Below are positions 7,808 to 17,348 of a stretch of 64,000 nt of DNA, in pieces (the first letter of the stretch is position 1; every line of letters begins with the position of its first letter). Below the pieces are notes generated by a model. It was not told the DNA's origin. It saw only the letters and a program-made list of their open reading frames with translations, and did not search any database. Position numbers and translations under genes: made by a program. The stretch is from assembly GCA_965233705.1 (NCBI GenBank), contig CBDDTF010000002.1:248001-312000 (forward strand). The letters are read 5' to 3'. The DNA is from Algihabitans sp965233705. Its GTDB lineage: Bacteria; Pseudomonadota; Alphaproteobacteria; Kiloniellales; DSM-21159.

Positions 7808-8278
7808 ATGCGCACAGCCGAGACGAAAGACGCAGAGCAGCCCGCCTTCGCGCCGACCGACCGGGCCAGCTACGTAAGCTGGAGCCGGGACGTGCTGCGC
7901 TATCGCGATACCGACCGGCAGGGCCACGTCAACAACGCCGTCTACGCCACCTTTCTGGAGTCCGGCCGCACGGCGATGATCTACGACCCCGAGCGGCCGC
8001 TGGCACCGGCGGGCTGCGCCTTCGTCATCGCGCGCCTGCTGCTCGACTACCGCGCGGAGGTGCATTGGCCGGGTACGGTCGACATCGGCACCAGCGTGCT
8101 GCGCCTCGGCCGCAGCTCGATGACCCTGGCCCAGGGCGTCTTCATCGACGAGACCTGCGTGGCCAGCGGCGAGACGGTGCTGGTCCTGATGGACGAGACC
8201 ACCCGCAAGTCGCGCCCCTTCACCGAGGAGATGCACGCGCGTCTGCGTCCGCTGGCGGCGCCCGGCGTGGCGCTTTAG
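7808..8278 (+). CDS. Acyl-CoA thioesterase, 4HBT/YbgC-like hot-dog fold
   Basis: This 156-aa protein starts at ATG 7808 after AAGGA. The active-site signature YRDTDRQGHVNNAVYATFLESGR (about residues 32-54) has the Asp and HVNN typical of 4-hydroxybenzoyl-CoA-type thioesterases; a strand-rich remainder ends with ETTRKSRPF. Such enzymes hydrolyse fatty-acyl or aromatic-acyl-CoA thioesters in the cytosol. The substrate cannot be read from sequence. It precedes the SNase-like gene on the same strand by about 100 nt. Confidence 0.85.
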   Translation: MRTAETKDAEQPAFAPTDRASYVSWSRDVLRYRDTDRQGHVNNAVYATFLESGRTAMIYDPERPLAPAGCAFVIARLLLDYRAEVHWPGTVDIGTSVLRLGRSSMTLAQGVFIDETCVASGETVLVLMDETTRKSRPFTEEMHARLRPLAAPGVAL

Positions 8279-8381
8279 CGGTTTCGGGCCCCCGACATTT
8301 CCACCTGAGGCGCCACGGGCACGGCCTCTTCGGGCACGGCGCGTGTTAAGCTGGCCGCGCCACTCGCAGCGCCGCCCCGCC

Positions 8382-9197
8382 ATGCGCCGATCACGCACGC
8401 CGCCCCTCCTGCCGCGCTCGCTGCCGCTCCGGCTGCTGGCCGTCTGGCTGCTGCTGGCCGGCGGCGCGGCGGCGCAGACCGAGACTCCGGCGCCCTCGGC
8501 GACGCGCGTTGCGGTGGCGGCGGAGGACGCCACGACCCTGCGCTTCGCCGACGGCACGCGGCTGCGCCTGGCCGGCCTGCTGGCGCCGCCCGCCCCGCTC
8601 GGCTACCGCGGCGTCTGGCGCAGCGCCGAGCGGGCCCGGCAGGGCCTGGCGGTGCTGGCGCTGGACCTGCCGCTGGCGGTGACGCCGACCGGGCAGGACC
8701 GCTGGGGCCGCGCCGTGGGGCACGTGCGCCTGCCGGACGGGCGCGACCTGGGCGACCTGCTGCTGGCCGCCGGCTGGGCGCTGGTCGCCGGCCTGGAGCC
8801 GACGCCCCGGCGAGCCGCGCGCCTGCGCTTGGAGGCCGAGGCTCGCGCCGGGGAACGCGGCCTGTGGGCCGATGCGTATTACCGGGTACGCGAGGCCGAC
8901 GCCCTGCCGGCCGAGTTGCCCGAGCTCGACCCGGCGCGCTTCGTGATCGTCGAGGGACGGGTGGCCGACGCTGCGGTGGTGCGCGGGCGGGCCTATCTGA
9001 ACTTCGGGGCGGACTGGCGCAGCGACTTCACCGCCACGCTTTCGCCCGATGCGCGGCGCAGATTCCGGGCCGCCGGTCTCGACCCGCGCGACTATGCCGG
9101 CCGGCGCCTGCGGGTACGCGGCTGGCTGGAATCGTTCAACGGCCCGATGATCGAGATCGTCTCGCCGGACCAGATCGAGGTGTTGGAGGAGCCATGA
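8382..9197 (+). CDS. Exported thermonuclease-like (SNase-fold) protein
   Basis: The ATG at 8382 gives a basic n-region and hydrophobic core ending at GGAAAQ (about residue 32), a clear signal peptide; a GTG at 8343 is in frame but less likely. Residues about 45-160 follow the SNase pattern (DGTRLRLAGLLAP, QDRWGRAVGHV, LLAAGWALV, EAEARAGERGLWA). The C-terminal ~90 residues form an extra strand-rich domain (EGRVADAAVVRGRAYLNFG) seen in alphaproteobacterial relatives. The classic catalytic Arg/Glu set is not obviously complete, so nuclease activity is uncertain. Its TGA overlaps the M48 protease ATG (ATGA), so the two are co-translated. Confidence 0.8.
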   Translation: MRRSRTPPLLPRSLPLRLLAVWLLLAGGAAAQTETPAPSATRVAVAAEDATTLRFADGTRLRLAGLLAPPAPLGYRGVWRSAERARQGLAVLALDLPLAVTPTGQDRWGRAVGHVRLPDGRDLGDLLLAAGWALVAGLEPTPRRAARLRLEAEARAGERGLWADAYYRVREADALPAELPELDPARFVIVEGRVADAAVVRGRAYLNFGADWRSDFTATLSPDARRRFRAAGLDPRDYAGRRLRVRGWLESFNGPMIEIVSPDQIEVLEEP

Positions 9198-10672
9198 CCT
9201 TCGCGTCCGTTCGCCGCCGCCTGCCCGCCGCGCTGTCGGCCAAGCTGGCCGCCGCGCTGGCCGGACTCTGCGCCGCGGCCCTGGCGCTGGCCAGCCCGCC
9301 CGCCGCGGCCGAGACCGACTGGCTGTCCGGCCTGGAGCAGAGCCTGGGCGCCCAGCAGCACGAGCAGATGGTCCAGTCCTTCGGCGGCGCCTACCAGGAC
9401 CCCGATCTGCAGGCCTACGTCGACTCGATCGGGCAGTTCCTGGCGCGCACCTCGGAGCGCCCGGACCTGGACTACACCTTCACCCTGCTGGACTCGCCGG
9501 TGGTCAACGCCTTTGCGCTGCCCGGCGGCTACGTCTACGTCACCCGCGGCCTGCTGGCGCTGGCCGAGAACGAGGCCCAGCTCGCCGGCGTGATCGCCCA
9601 CGAGATCGGCCACGTGAACGCGCGCCACGGCCTCAACCGGGTCGGCGCCGGCATCTTCGGTCAGATCGCCAGCCTCGGCCTCGGCCTGCTGTTCGGCGAG
9701 GAGGCCGCCCAGATCGGCAACACCGTGGCCGAGCTGGGCCTGCGCGCCTACTCGCGCGACCAGGAGTTCGAGGCCGACGTGCTGGGCGTGAAGTACCTGA
9801 CCCGCGCCGGCTACGATCCCCAGGCCATGGCCGGCTTCCTCGACAACCTGCTGCGCCACAGCCGCCTGGAGGCGGAGATCGCGGGCCAGCCCGGCGCGCC
9901 CGACGCCTTCAACATCATGGCCACCCATCCGCGCACCGCCGACCGCATCGCGGAGGCGATCCGCGAGGCCGGCCTGAGCGAGGTGGCCGACCCCATGCTG
10001 GCGCGCGACATCTACCTGGAGAAGCTGGACGGCCTGCTCTACGGCTACAGCCCCGAGGAGGGCTTCGTGCGCGGCCGCGCCTTCCTGCACCCCGAGCTAC
10101 GCTTCGCCTTCCAGGTGCCGCCGGGCTTTCGCCTGCTCAACGGCCAGAAGCAGGTGATCGCGGTCAACGATGCCGGCGTGCGCCTGGTCTTCGACCGCGC
10201 GCGGCCGAAAAGCCGCGACCTGCTGACCTACCTGCAGCAGGAGTGGGCCGGCAGCGACGTCCGCCTGGAGCAGCTCGCCGACTTCCGCGTCGACGGCCTG
10301 CCGGCCGCCACCGGCCTGGCCAAGCTGGAGACCAAGCAGGGCCCGCGCCACCTGCGGCTGGCGGCGATCCGCATGCCCGACGGCACGGCCTACCGTTTCG
10401 TCTTCGTCGCCACGCCAAGCCAGAGCCGGCAGTACGCCGACGCCTTCGTCGACACGCTCTACAGCTTCCGGCGGCTGAGCGAACGGGAGGCCGCCGAGCT
10501 GGAGCCGCAGCGCCTGGTGCTGCACCGCGTGCGCGCTGGCGAGAGCGTTGCCGAGCTGGCCCGGCGCCTACCCTTCCCCGACTACCGCGAGGCCCGCTTC
10601 CGCGCCCTCAACGGCCTGCCGCCCGAGGCCGAGGTGCAGGCGGGACAGACGGTCAAGCTGGTCGTGCAGTAG
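9194..10672 (+). CDS. Periplasmic M48-family zinc metalloprotease with C-terminal LysM-like segment
   Basis: This 492-aa protein has a signal peptide to about residue 39. The zinc motif HEIGH is at 136-140, and the third-ligand region RDQEFEADVLG lies further on, as in BepA/Oma87-associated M48B proteases. After the protease domain comes an unassigned region. The last ~50 residues (LHRVRAGESVAELARRLPF...AGQTVKLV) look like a LysM-type peptidoglycan-binding module. The family degrades misassembled envelope proteins. It is translationally coupled to the SNase-like gene. Confidence 0.88.
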   Translation: MTFASVRRRLPAALSAKLAAALAGLCAAALALASPPAAAETDWLSGLEQSLGAQQHEQMVQSFGGAYQDPDLQAYVDSIGQFLARTSERPDLDYTFTLLDSPVVNAFALPGGYVYVTRGLLALAENEAQLAGVIAHEIGHVNARHGLNRVGAGIFGQIASLGLGLLFGEEAAQIGNTVAELGLRAYSRDQEFEADVLGVKYLTRAGYDPQAMAGFLDNLLRHSRLEAEIAGQPGAPDAFNIMATHPRTADRIAEAIREAGLSEVADPMLARDIYLEKLDGLLYGYSPEEGFVRGRAFLHPELRFAFQVPPGFRLLNGQKQVIAVNDAGVRLVFDRARPKSRDLLTYLQQEWAGSDVRLEQLADFRVDGLPAATGLAKLETKQGPRHLRLAAIRMPDGTAYRFVFVATPSQSRQYADAFVDTLYSFRRLSEREAAELEPQRLVLHRVRAGESVAELARRLPFPDYREARFRALNGLPPEAEVQAGQTVKLVVQ

Positions 10673-10700
10673 ACCCCCGCAGGGGCTGGAGCGGGCGGGC

Positions 10701-12617
10701 ATGACACAGGCGGCGGAGGGCGAGACGGCGAGAGAAACGCATAACGAGATGGGCGGCGATGCGGGCGGCGAGACCGGCGGCGGGCGGCGGGACCCGGCCG
10801 GCCGCTTCTGGCGCGTGCCGATCGCCAGCGCCATCACGCTGACCTTCGGCGGCCTGCTGACCCTCGCGGTGCTGGCGGTCGGCTTCGTCACCTGGCGGGC
10901 CAACGAGCTGAACACGCTCGACCTTCTCGGCGACTCGGCGGAACTGTACCTGGATTCCCTGAGCGGCCTGACGCGCGCGCATCTGCAGGACGGCCGCTTC
11001 CAGGTCAACCACATCGCCCGCCTGGTGCGCGACGGCGATCTGGACCTGGACGACGTCGCGGAGGTCGAGGCCGTGCTGACCGGCAGCCTGGCCGCCGGCG
11101 ACCAGATCCAGGGGATCGCGCTCGTGACGCCCGACGGGCAGGCGCGCCGCGTCGGCTATCTCGGCGGCAGGCTGGTGCGTCTGGTCAGCGACTGGTCGCA
11201 GCGGCCGGAAATCCGCCGCCTGCTGACCCAGGCACGCGCGGGCGACCTGGGCGACGGCTACGTCGTCGTCTGGTCCGACGACCTGGCCGCGCCTCACGTC
11301 AGCGCCTCGGCCGCGCTGGTGGACCCCGACGGCAGCTTCCGGGGCGCGGTCAGCGTGGTGGTGGCGATCACGGCAATCAGCGACTTCGTCGATTCCCTGG
11401 CCACCGGGGGCACCCGCTCCTTCGTGCTGCTCGGCCGCGAGCGGGTGCTGGCCCATGCCAACATGCCGGCCGCGCTGCCCGCGCTGTCCCAGGACAAGCC
11501 GCTGCCCACGCCCGACGACCTTGGCGACGTGGTGCTGGCGCGCATGTGGGAGGCGCCGCTGCTGGACGAGACGCTGCGCGAGATCCTGGTGGCCCGCAAC
11601 GCCCAGGCCCATGCCGCCGAGGTGGGCGGGCAGCGCTACCTTTTCGTCTACCGCGACCTCGGCACCATGGCGGGCGAGCCGGTGACGGTCGGGATCTACG
11701 CGCCGCTGGACAACCTCAACCAGCCGCTGCGCCGCCTGATCGGCTCGGGCGCGGTGGCGGTGCTGATCCTGCTGGTCGCCATCGGCCTGGCGGTGCTGCT
11801 GGGGCGCAAGCTGGCGCGGCCGGTGCGCCGGCTGGAGGCCGCCGCGGACGCCGTCGCCCGCCTGAATCTGGAGGCGATGCCGCCACTCGAGCGCTCGCGC
11901 CTGCGCGAGCTCGACGCCGCCCAGCGCACCTTCGCCAGCATGCGCACCGCGCTCGGCTGGTTCGAGATCTACGTGCCGCGCCCGCTGGTGGCGCGGCTGA
12001 TGCGCGTCGGCCCCGGTGCGACCCGCTCGGAGTCGCGCGAGGTCACCGTGCTCTTCACCGACATCGCCGGCTTCACCCAACTCGCCGAGCAGCATTCGCC
12101 GGAGGAGCTGGCCGCCCTGCTGAACGACCACTTCGGACGGCTCGCCGCCTGTGTCGAGGCCGAAGGCGGCATCGTCGACAAGTACATCGGGGATTCGCTG
12201 ATGGCCTTCTGGGGGGCGCCGGAGACCCAGCCCGACCACGCCGCCCGGGGCCTGCGCGCGGCGCGGGCCATGGCCGCCGCGGTGAGCGCCGACAATGCCG
12301 CCCGCCGCGCCCGTGGCGACGCGCCGGTGCATCTGCGCATCGGCCTGCACAGCGGCCCCGCGGTGGTCGGCAACATCGGCGCGCCGAGCCGGATGAACTA
12401 CACGCTGATCGGCGACACGGTGAACGTGGCCCAACGCCTGGAAGGGCTGGGCAAGGACCTGGGCATGGCGGAGCCGGGCCAGGCCGACGGCAGCGAGGTG
12501 ACGATCCTGGCCAGCGCCGAGGTGCTGGCGGCGGCCGGCACCCGCGAGGGCTGCGTCCACCTGGGCGAGATCGCCCTGCGCGGCCGTGACGGCCACGTCG
12601 AGGTGTACCGCCTGTGA
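10701..12617 (+). CDS. Membrane class III adenylate/guanylate cyclase with extracytoplasmic sensor and HAMP
   Basis: This 638-aa protein has a low-complexity N-terminus, TM1 at about 43-64, a periplasmic Cache-like sensor of about 280 residues, TM2 at about 350-372, a HAMP linker (RPVRRLEAAADAVARL), then a class III cyclase domain from about 450. The cyclase motifs FTDIAGFT (metal-binding Asp), DKYIGDSLMAFWG and DTVNVAQRL (with Asn) are all present, so it should be active. It makes cAMP or cGMP in response to a periplasmic signal. The gene is downstream of the M48 protease with a gap of only 28 nt. Confidence 0.88.
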   Translation: MTQAAEGETARETHNEMGGDAGGETGGGRRDPAGRFWRVPIASAITLTFGGLLTLAVLAVGFVTWRANELNTLDLLGDSAELYLDSLSGLTRAHLQDGRFQVNHIARLVRDGDLDLDDVAEVEAVLTGSLAAGDQIQGIALVTPDGQARRVGYLGGRLVRLVSDWSQRPEIRRLLTQARAGDLGDGYVVVWSDDLAAPHVSASAALVDPDGSFRGAVSVVVAITAISDFVDSLATGGTRSFVLLGRERVLAHANMPAALPALSQDKPLPTPDDLGDVVLARMWEAPLLDETLREILVARNAQAHAAEVGGQRYLFVYRDLGTMAGEPVTVGIYAPLDNLNQPLRRLIGSGAVAVLILLVAIGLAVLLGRKLARPVRRLEAAADAVARLNLEAMPPLERSRLRELDAAQRTFASMRTALGWFEIYVPRPLVARLMRVGPGATRSESREVTVLFTDIAGFTQLAEQHSPEELAALLNDHFGRLAACVEAEGGIVDKYIGDSLMAFWGAPETQPDHAARGLRAARAMAAAVSADNAARRARGDAPVHLRIGLHSGPAVVGNIGAPSRMNYTLIGDTVNVAQRLEGLGKDLGMAEPGQADGSEVTILASAEVLAAAGTREGCVHLGEIALRGRDGHVEVYRL

Positions 12618-12680
12618 TGCCGACGGCCGGTGGGCCGCGGCGCGGAGCAGCGTGCCGCGGCGCGGGGCGGCTGAGCCGTT

Positions 12681-12817
12681 AGGGTGATGTGCGACGGTTC
12701 AGACTCGCGTCAGCGCGTCCGGCGGTCGCGAAAAATCGCTCTAACCCTATGGTGTAGAGCAGGTTTCTTGTGATCGGCGGACCCACGCTGCGGGTCCAAA
12801 CGATCACAACCTGCTCT
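12681..12817. repeat. Palindromic repeat, modules C-D
   Basis: Module C (about 12681-12742, ends AGGGTGAT/ATCGCTCT, degenerate) is joined by linker AACCCTATGGTGT to module D (12755-12817), AGAGCAGGTT...AACCTGCTCT, with an inner GACCCACGC...GCGGGTC stem. It is cut from modules A-B by the IS5-family element that begins at 12819; before that insertion the four modules were contiguous. Confidence 0.85.
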
Positions 12818-12818
12818 A

Positions 12819-13661
12819 GGCTCCGGACTCATAACCAATAGCAGACGATTGCGCCGATGAGGACGGCGGCTTCGAACGTTGCGGCCAGGCGGTCGTAGCG
12901 CGTGGCGATGCGTCGCCAGTCCTTGAGCCTGCAGAAGGTGCGTTCGATCGCGTTGCGTGCCCGGTAGGCGGCGGCATCGAAGGCGTGTTTTCGCTTGCGC
13001 GTCGGGTTGTTCGGCACGACCGGTTCGGTGCCGCGCTCGCTCAGGAACCGGCGCAGGCCGTCGCTGTCGTAGGCGGCGTCGGCGATCAGTCTGCGCGGTG
13101 GCGGCAGAGCGCCAACGAGCGCGAGCGCCACAGGGCTGTCGCCGCGCTGGCCTGGCGTGAGGATCACGGCGCGCGGCCGCCCCAGTTCGTCTGTCGCAAC
13201 GTGGATCTTGGTGGTCCGGCCGCCGCGCGAGCGGCCTATGGCGTGGACGGCGCCCCCCCTTTACCGCCGGCCGCGCAGCGGTGCGCCTTGACGTGCGAAC
13301 TGTCGAGCAGCAGCTCGGCCGGTGGACCGCCGCTGTCGGCCAAGGCGCGGAACACCTCGGCCCAGACGCCGGCCTTGGCCCAGCGGACATAGCGGTTGTA
13401 CAGCGTCTTGCGCGGGCCGTAGACCGCCGGTGCGTCGGCCCATCGGCACCCCGTCCTGAGGACGTGGACGATCCCGCTAATCACACGCCGGTCGTCCACC
13501 CGCGGCACACCGCGCGGCTTGTTCGGCAGCAGCGGCTGAAGGCGCGCAAACTGCGCCTCGCTCAGCCAGAAATGGCTCTCCGACATCGCAAGCTCCCTAC
13601 CGTTTGGAAGCTTGAATCAAACCTGCCCTCGCGCCGGCAAGCCTTTTATGGGTCCGGAGCC
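12819..13661 (-). mobile_element. IS5-family (IS427-like) insertion sequence, 843 bp
   Basis: Terminal inverted repeats GGCTCCGGACTCATAA (left) and its near-complement TTATGGGTCCGGAGCC (right) bound an 843-bp element flanked by TA on both sides (within CTAG), consistent with the 2-bp TA duplication of the IS427 group. It carries one transposase split into two overlapping frames. It sits exactly between modules D and A of a palindromic repeat cluster. Confidence 0.9.
12829..13586 (-). CDS. IS5-family transposase made by -1 programmed frameshift
   Basis: The first frame (13586-13236) encodes MSESHFWLSEAQFARLQPLL and the N-terminal DUF4096-like domain to LLDSSHVKAHR. The second frame (to 12829) continues with AIGRSRGGRTTKIHV and the DDE domain (ADAAYDSDGLRRFL; ARNAIERTFCRLKDWRRIATRYD). 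Both frames share AAAGGGGGGG (13262-13253), a slippery site, and a -1 shift there gives one 252-aa protein of normal family length. The DDE residues are the Asp of LLLDSSH, the Asp of ADAAYD and the Glu of NAIERTF; all are intact, so the element may be active. Confidence 0.88.
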
Positions 13662-13796
13662 TAGGGCGGTTTCCGATCGAGTGGAACCACGACGTGGGTC
13701 GGCCGATCGGCCCAAAACCGCCCTAAACCATAGTGTTAGAGTGATGCTGTCCGACCTGGCGAATCGCAAATGCGATTCGCCAGGTCGGGCATCGCT

Positions 13797-13800
<4 letters not shown>
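13662..13800. repeat. Palindromic repeat, modules A-B
   Basis: Module A (TAGGGCGGTTT...AAACCGCCCTA, about 13662-13725), linker AACCATAGTGTT, and module B (AGAGTGATGC...GCATCGCTCT, to 13798). The B inner stem here is a perfect GCGAATCGCA...TGCGATTCGC palindrome. The terminal CTAG supplies the TAG stop codon of rpoH. Confidence 0.92.
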
Positions 13801-14681
<881 letters not shown>

Positions 14682-14860
14682 GGCGACAAAGCTCCCGACG
14701 TTCCTGCGATGCTGTTTCGAATGGTTCTACGAATTGTCGGAAGCATCGGATCACCGGAGAAAAACCCCCACAGCTCAAGGCCTTCCGGGCGCCGCCGCGA
14801 CGCCGACCCGGCGCGGGGGCGCTTTCCACGGGGCCGGCCGACGGCTAAACAGGGGCTGCC

Positions 14861-16132
14861 ATGCCCGCCGCCGACAGCCCTTCTCACGATCCCTCCGGGC
14901 CGCCGCCCGGCGGCGCGGAGGAGCCGGCGGCGGACGGCCCGGCGCCGCTGCCGCTGACCGCCCTGGTCTGCGCCGCGCTGGTCCTGGCGATGCTGGGCAA
15001 CGCCACCTTCCCGGCGCTGATCCCGCTGTTCGAGGTCGAGTGGGGGCTGACGGCCGGCCAGGCCGGCTGGGTCAGCGGCCTCTACTACGCCGGCTATGCC
15101 GCCGCCGTGCCGCTGCTGGTCGGCCGCACCGACCGCACCGACGCCCGCCGCATCTTCATCGCGAGCAACCTGCTGGGCGCGCTGGCGACGCTGGGGTTCG
15201 CGCTCTTCGCCCGCGACTTCTGGAGCGCCCTGCCCTGGCGCGTCCTGGCCGGCGCCGCCCTGGCCGGCAGCTACATGGTCGGCGCGCGCATCCTGGCCGA
15301 CCGCATTGCCGGCCCGGCGCAGTCGCGCGCCATCGCCTGGTACACCGCGCACTTCTCCATCGGCGTCGGCCTCTCGGTGCTGGCGGCCGGCGAGCTGGCC
15401 AGCCGCTTCGGCTGGCCAGCCGCCTTCCTGTTCGGCGCCGCCGGCAGCCTGGCCGCGGCGCTGCTGGTCTGGCTGGGGGTGGCGGCGCGCCGGCCGGCGG
15501 GCCAGCAGACGCCGGGCCGGGGGCCGGACTGGGGCCAGGCCCTGAAGGACCGCGCGGCCATGGCCTACGTGCTGGCCTACGCCTGTCACATCTGGGAGCT
15601 GTTCGGCTGGCGCGCCTGGCTGGTCGCCTTCCTGGTCGCCGCCCCGGCGCTGGGCGGGCTGGGTCAGGCCGAGGCGACCCGGTTGGCCACCGCCGCCCTG
15701 ATGATCGGGCTGCCGGCCTCGGTGCTCGGCAACGAGCTGTCGCTGCGCTTCGGCCGGCCGCGCACCGTGACGCTGCTGATGCTGGCCTCGGCGCTCTGCA
15801 CGCTCGGGCTCGGGCTGACGGCCGACGCGGCAACCTGGCTGCTGCTGGCCATGACCGGCGCGGTCGGCCTGCTGGTGATGAGCGACTCCGGCTCGCTGAC
15901 CGCCGGCGCGGTGGCGGCCGCCGGGGCCGAGCGGCGCGGCGCCGTCATGGCCCTCCACAGCCTGCTGGGCTTCGGCACCGGCTTCCTCTCGCCGCTCGCC
16001 TTCGGCCTGGTGCTGGACGCCGCCGGCGGCACAGGGGTGCCGGGCGCCTGGGGCTGGGCCTTCGCCCTGCTGGCCCTGGGCGCGGCCTGCGGCCCCCTGG
16101 CCCTGCGGCTGGCCCGGCGTCAGGCGGGCTGA
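14861..16132 (+). CDS. Major facilitator superfamily transporter
   Basis: This 423-aa protein with about 12 hydrophobic segments starts at ATG 14861 after AGGGG. A Pro/Gly-rich cytosolic N-terminus of 30 residues precedes TM1 (LVCAALVLAMLGNATFPALIP). The loop after TM2 has GRTDRTDARR, the MFS A-like motif, and a proline-rich central loop divides the two halves. No substrate-specific motif is recognised; a drug or metabolite exporter or a sugar-type permease are possible. It is transcribed divergently from rpoH and convergent with the CigR-like gene. Confidence 0.82.
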   Translation: MPAADSPSHDPSGPPPGGAEEPAADGPAPLPLTALVCAALVLAMLGNATFPALIPLFEVEWGLTAGQAGWVSGLYYAGYAAAVPLLVGRTDRTDARRIFIASNLLGALATLGFALFARDFWSALPWRVLAGAALAGSYMVGARILADRIAGPAQSRAIAWYTAHFSIGVGLSVLAAGELASRFGWPAAFLFGAAGSLAAALLVWLGVAARRPAGQQTPGRGPDWGQALKDRAAMAYVLAYACHIWELFGWRAWLVAFLVAAPALGGLGQAEATRLATAALMIGLPASVLGNELSLRFGRPRTVTLLMLASALCTLGLGLTADAATWLLLAMTGAVGLLVMSDSGSLTAGAVAAAGAERRGAVMALHSLLGFGTGFLSPLAFGLVLDAAGGTGVPGAWGWAFALLALGAACGPLALRLARRQAG

Positions 16133-16151
16133 CGCGGGGACCGCCGGCGCG

Positions 16152-16631
16152 TCAGAGCGCGCCGTAGACCACGTCGAGCACCACGCCCTCGGGATCGAGC
16201 AGCAGCACCTCGCTGTCGACCACGACGAAGCGGTGCTCCGCCCGCTCGGCGAGCGCGGCGAGCAGCTCCTGCGGCAAGTCCTGCGTCGCGGTGCCGGCCG
16301 GCAGGACGGCGCCGCGCGCGTAGGCGGACCGGATCCCCTGGGGCAGCAGCGCCACCCGCGCGGCCGGCGCGGTGCCGAACCAGGCATGGATGGCGCGACG
16401 CTCTGCGGCCATCACCACCGGCAGCGGCCCCTCGGGGGCCTGCGGGGTCGGGCCCAGGTCCACGCCGACCCAGGGCCGGGCGGCGTTGTGCTCGGGGAAG
16501 GGGCTCTGGGCCGCCGCCGGCAGGCTGGCGAGCAGGGTCGTCGCGAGCAGCGCCGCGGACAGGACGGCGGCGGCCACGGCGGCGGCCGGACCGGTCCCGC
16601 GTCGGGGCAGGGGCAAAGATGCGACAGGCAT
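16152..16631 (-). CDS. CigR-like exported protein (paralogue 1)
   Basis: This 159-aa protein starts at ATG 16631 after GGAGGAG. It has a signal peptide ending at PAAAQ (about residue 42). The mature part keeps the pattern seen in CigR-family proteins: a helix with IHAWFG, ALLPQGIRSAYARGAVLPAG, LPQELLAAL, VVVDSEVLLLDPEGVVLDVVYGAL. It is clearly paralogous to the protein at 17349-17840, with the same element order (xLPxGI-x-x-ARG-x-LPxG...DxVL...VVxDxxxxAL), but has a degenerated middle. CigR is an anti-virulence regulator in Salmonella; the role here is unknown. Confidence 0.7.
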   Translation of the reverse strand: MPVASLPLPRRGTGPAAAVAAAVLSAALLATTLLASLPAAAQSPFPEHNAARPWVGVDLGPTPQAPEGPLPVVMAAERRAIHAWFGTAPAARVALLPQGIRSAYARGAVLPAGTATQDLPQELLAALAERAEHRFVVVDSEVLLLDPEGVVLDVVYGAL

Positions 16632-16680
16632 GGCAAGCTCCTCCGCGAAGTGAAGCCCTCTCGGGCAACGCCGAAGAAAC

Positions 16681-16820
16681 TAGAGCGATGCCCGACCTGA
16701 TCGAATCGCATTTGCGATTCGCCAGGTCGGACAGCATCACTCTAACACTATGGTTTAGGGCGGTTGTGGGCCGATCGGCGGACCCACGTCGTGGTTCCAC
16801 TCGATCGGAAACCGCCCTAG
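16681..16820. repeat. Palindromic repeat, modules B-A in reverse orientation
   Basis: TAGAGCGATGCCCGACCTG... (B) to 16742, linker AACACTATGGTTT, then A (to the CCGCCCTAG at 16820). Almost identical to the copies at 13662 and 35221 but inverted. It lies upstream of the first CigR-like gene. Confidence 0.92.
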
Positions 16821-16890
16821 ATCGCCGCGCCGCGGCGGCGGCCCCCGCGCCCGGCCTGCGACGACTCGTCACGCGGTGCGCAAGGCCGGG

Positions 16891-17168
16891 CTAGAGCCGA
16901 TTGTGAGCGTTTGGACCCACAGCGTGGGTTCGCCGATCATAAGAAACCTGCTCTACACCAAAGGGTTAGAGTGATTTTTCGCGACCGGCAGACGCGCTGA
17001 CGCGCGTCTGAACGGTCGCAAATCACTCTAGAGCGATGCCCGACCTGATCGAATCGCATTTGCGATTCTCCAGGTCGGACAGCATCACTCTAACACTATG
17101 GTTTAGGGCGGTTTTGGGCCGATCGGCGGACCCACGTCGTGGTTCCACTCGATCGGAAACCGCCCTAG
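16891..17168. repeat. Full four-module palindromic repeat D-C-B-A, reverse orientation
   Basis: CTAGAG...CTGCTCT (D), linker ACACCAAAGGGTT, AGAGTGATTT...AAATCACTCT (C), directly abutting GAGCGATGCC...GGCATCAC-type B, linker AACACTATGGTTT and A ending CCGCCCTAG. About 278 bp, the same length and order (inverted) as the copy at 35221-35496. No ORF in it is credible; the apparent reading MPDLIESH... recurs in every copy simply because the DNA is repeated. Confidence 0.92.
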
Positions 17169-17173
17169 GGGAC

Positions 17174-17236
17174 TGGAGCGATGCCCGACCTGAGAGACGC
17201 GCCCTGGCGAGTCGCCGGGTCGCAGAGCATCACGCC
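17174..17236. repeat. Degenerate module B next to the full element
   Basis: GGAGCGATGCCCGACCTGA...GTCGCAGAGCATCACGCC keeps the outer arms of module B, but the inner stem has diverged (GCCCTGGCGAGTCGCC). It is followed to about 17300 by a tandem CCCGGGTTCGGGCCTCTGGG-type repeat of two to three copies. Confidence 0.75.
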
Positions 17237-17348
17237 AAGCCCCCGGGTTCGGGCCTCTGGGTTGGGGCCCCCGGGTTCGGGCCTCTGGGTTCGGGCGGTT
17301 TTTGCCGGGCCGGCGGACGCGCCGAGGCGCGCCCGCTGCAGAGCAGCC

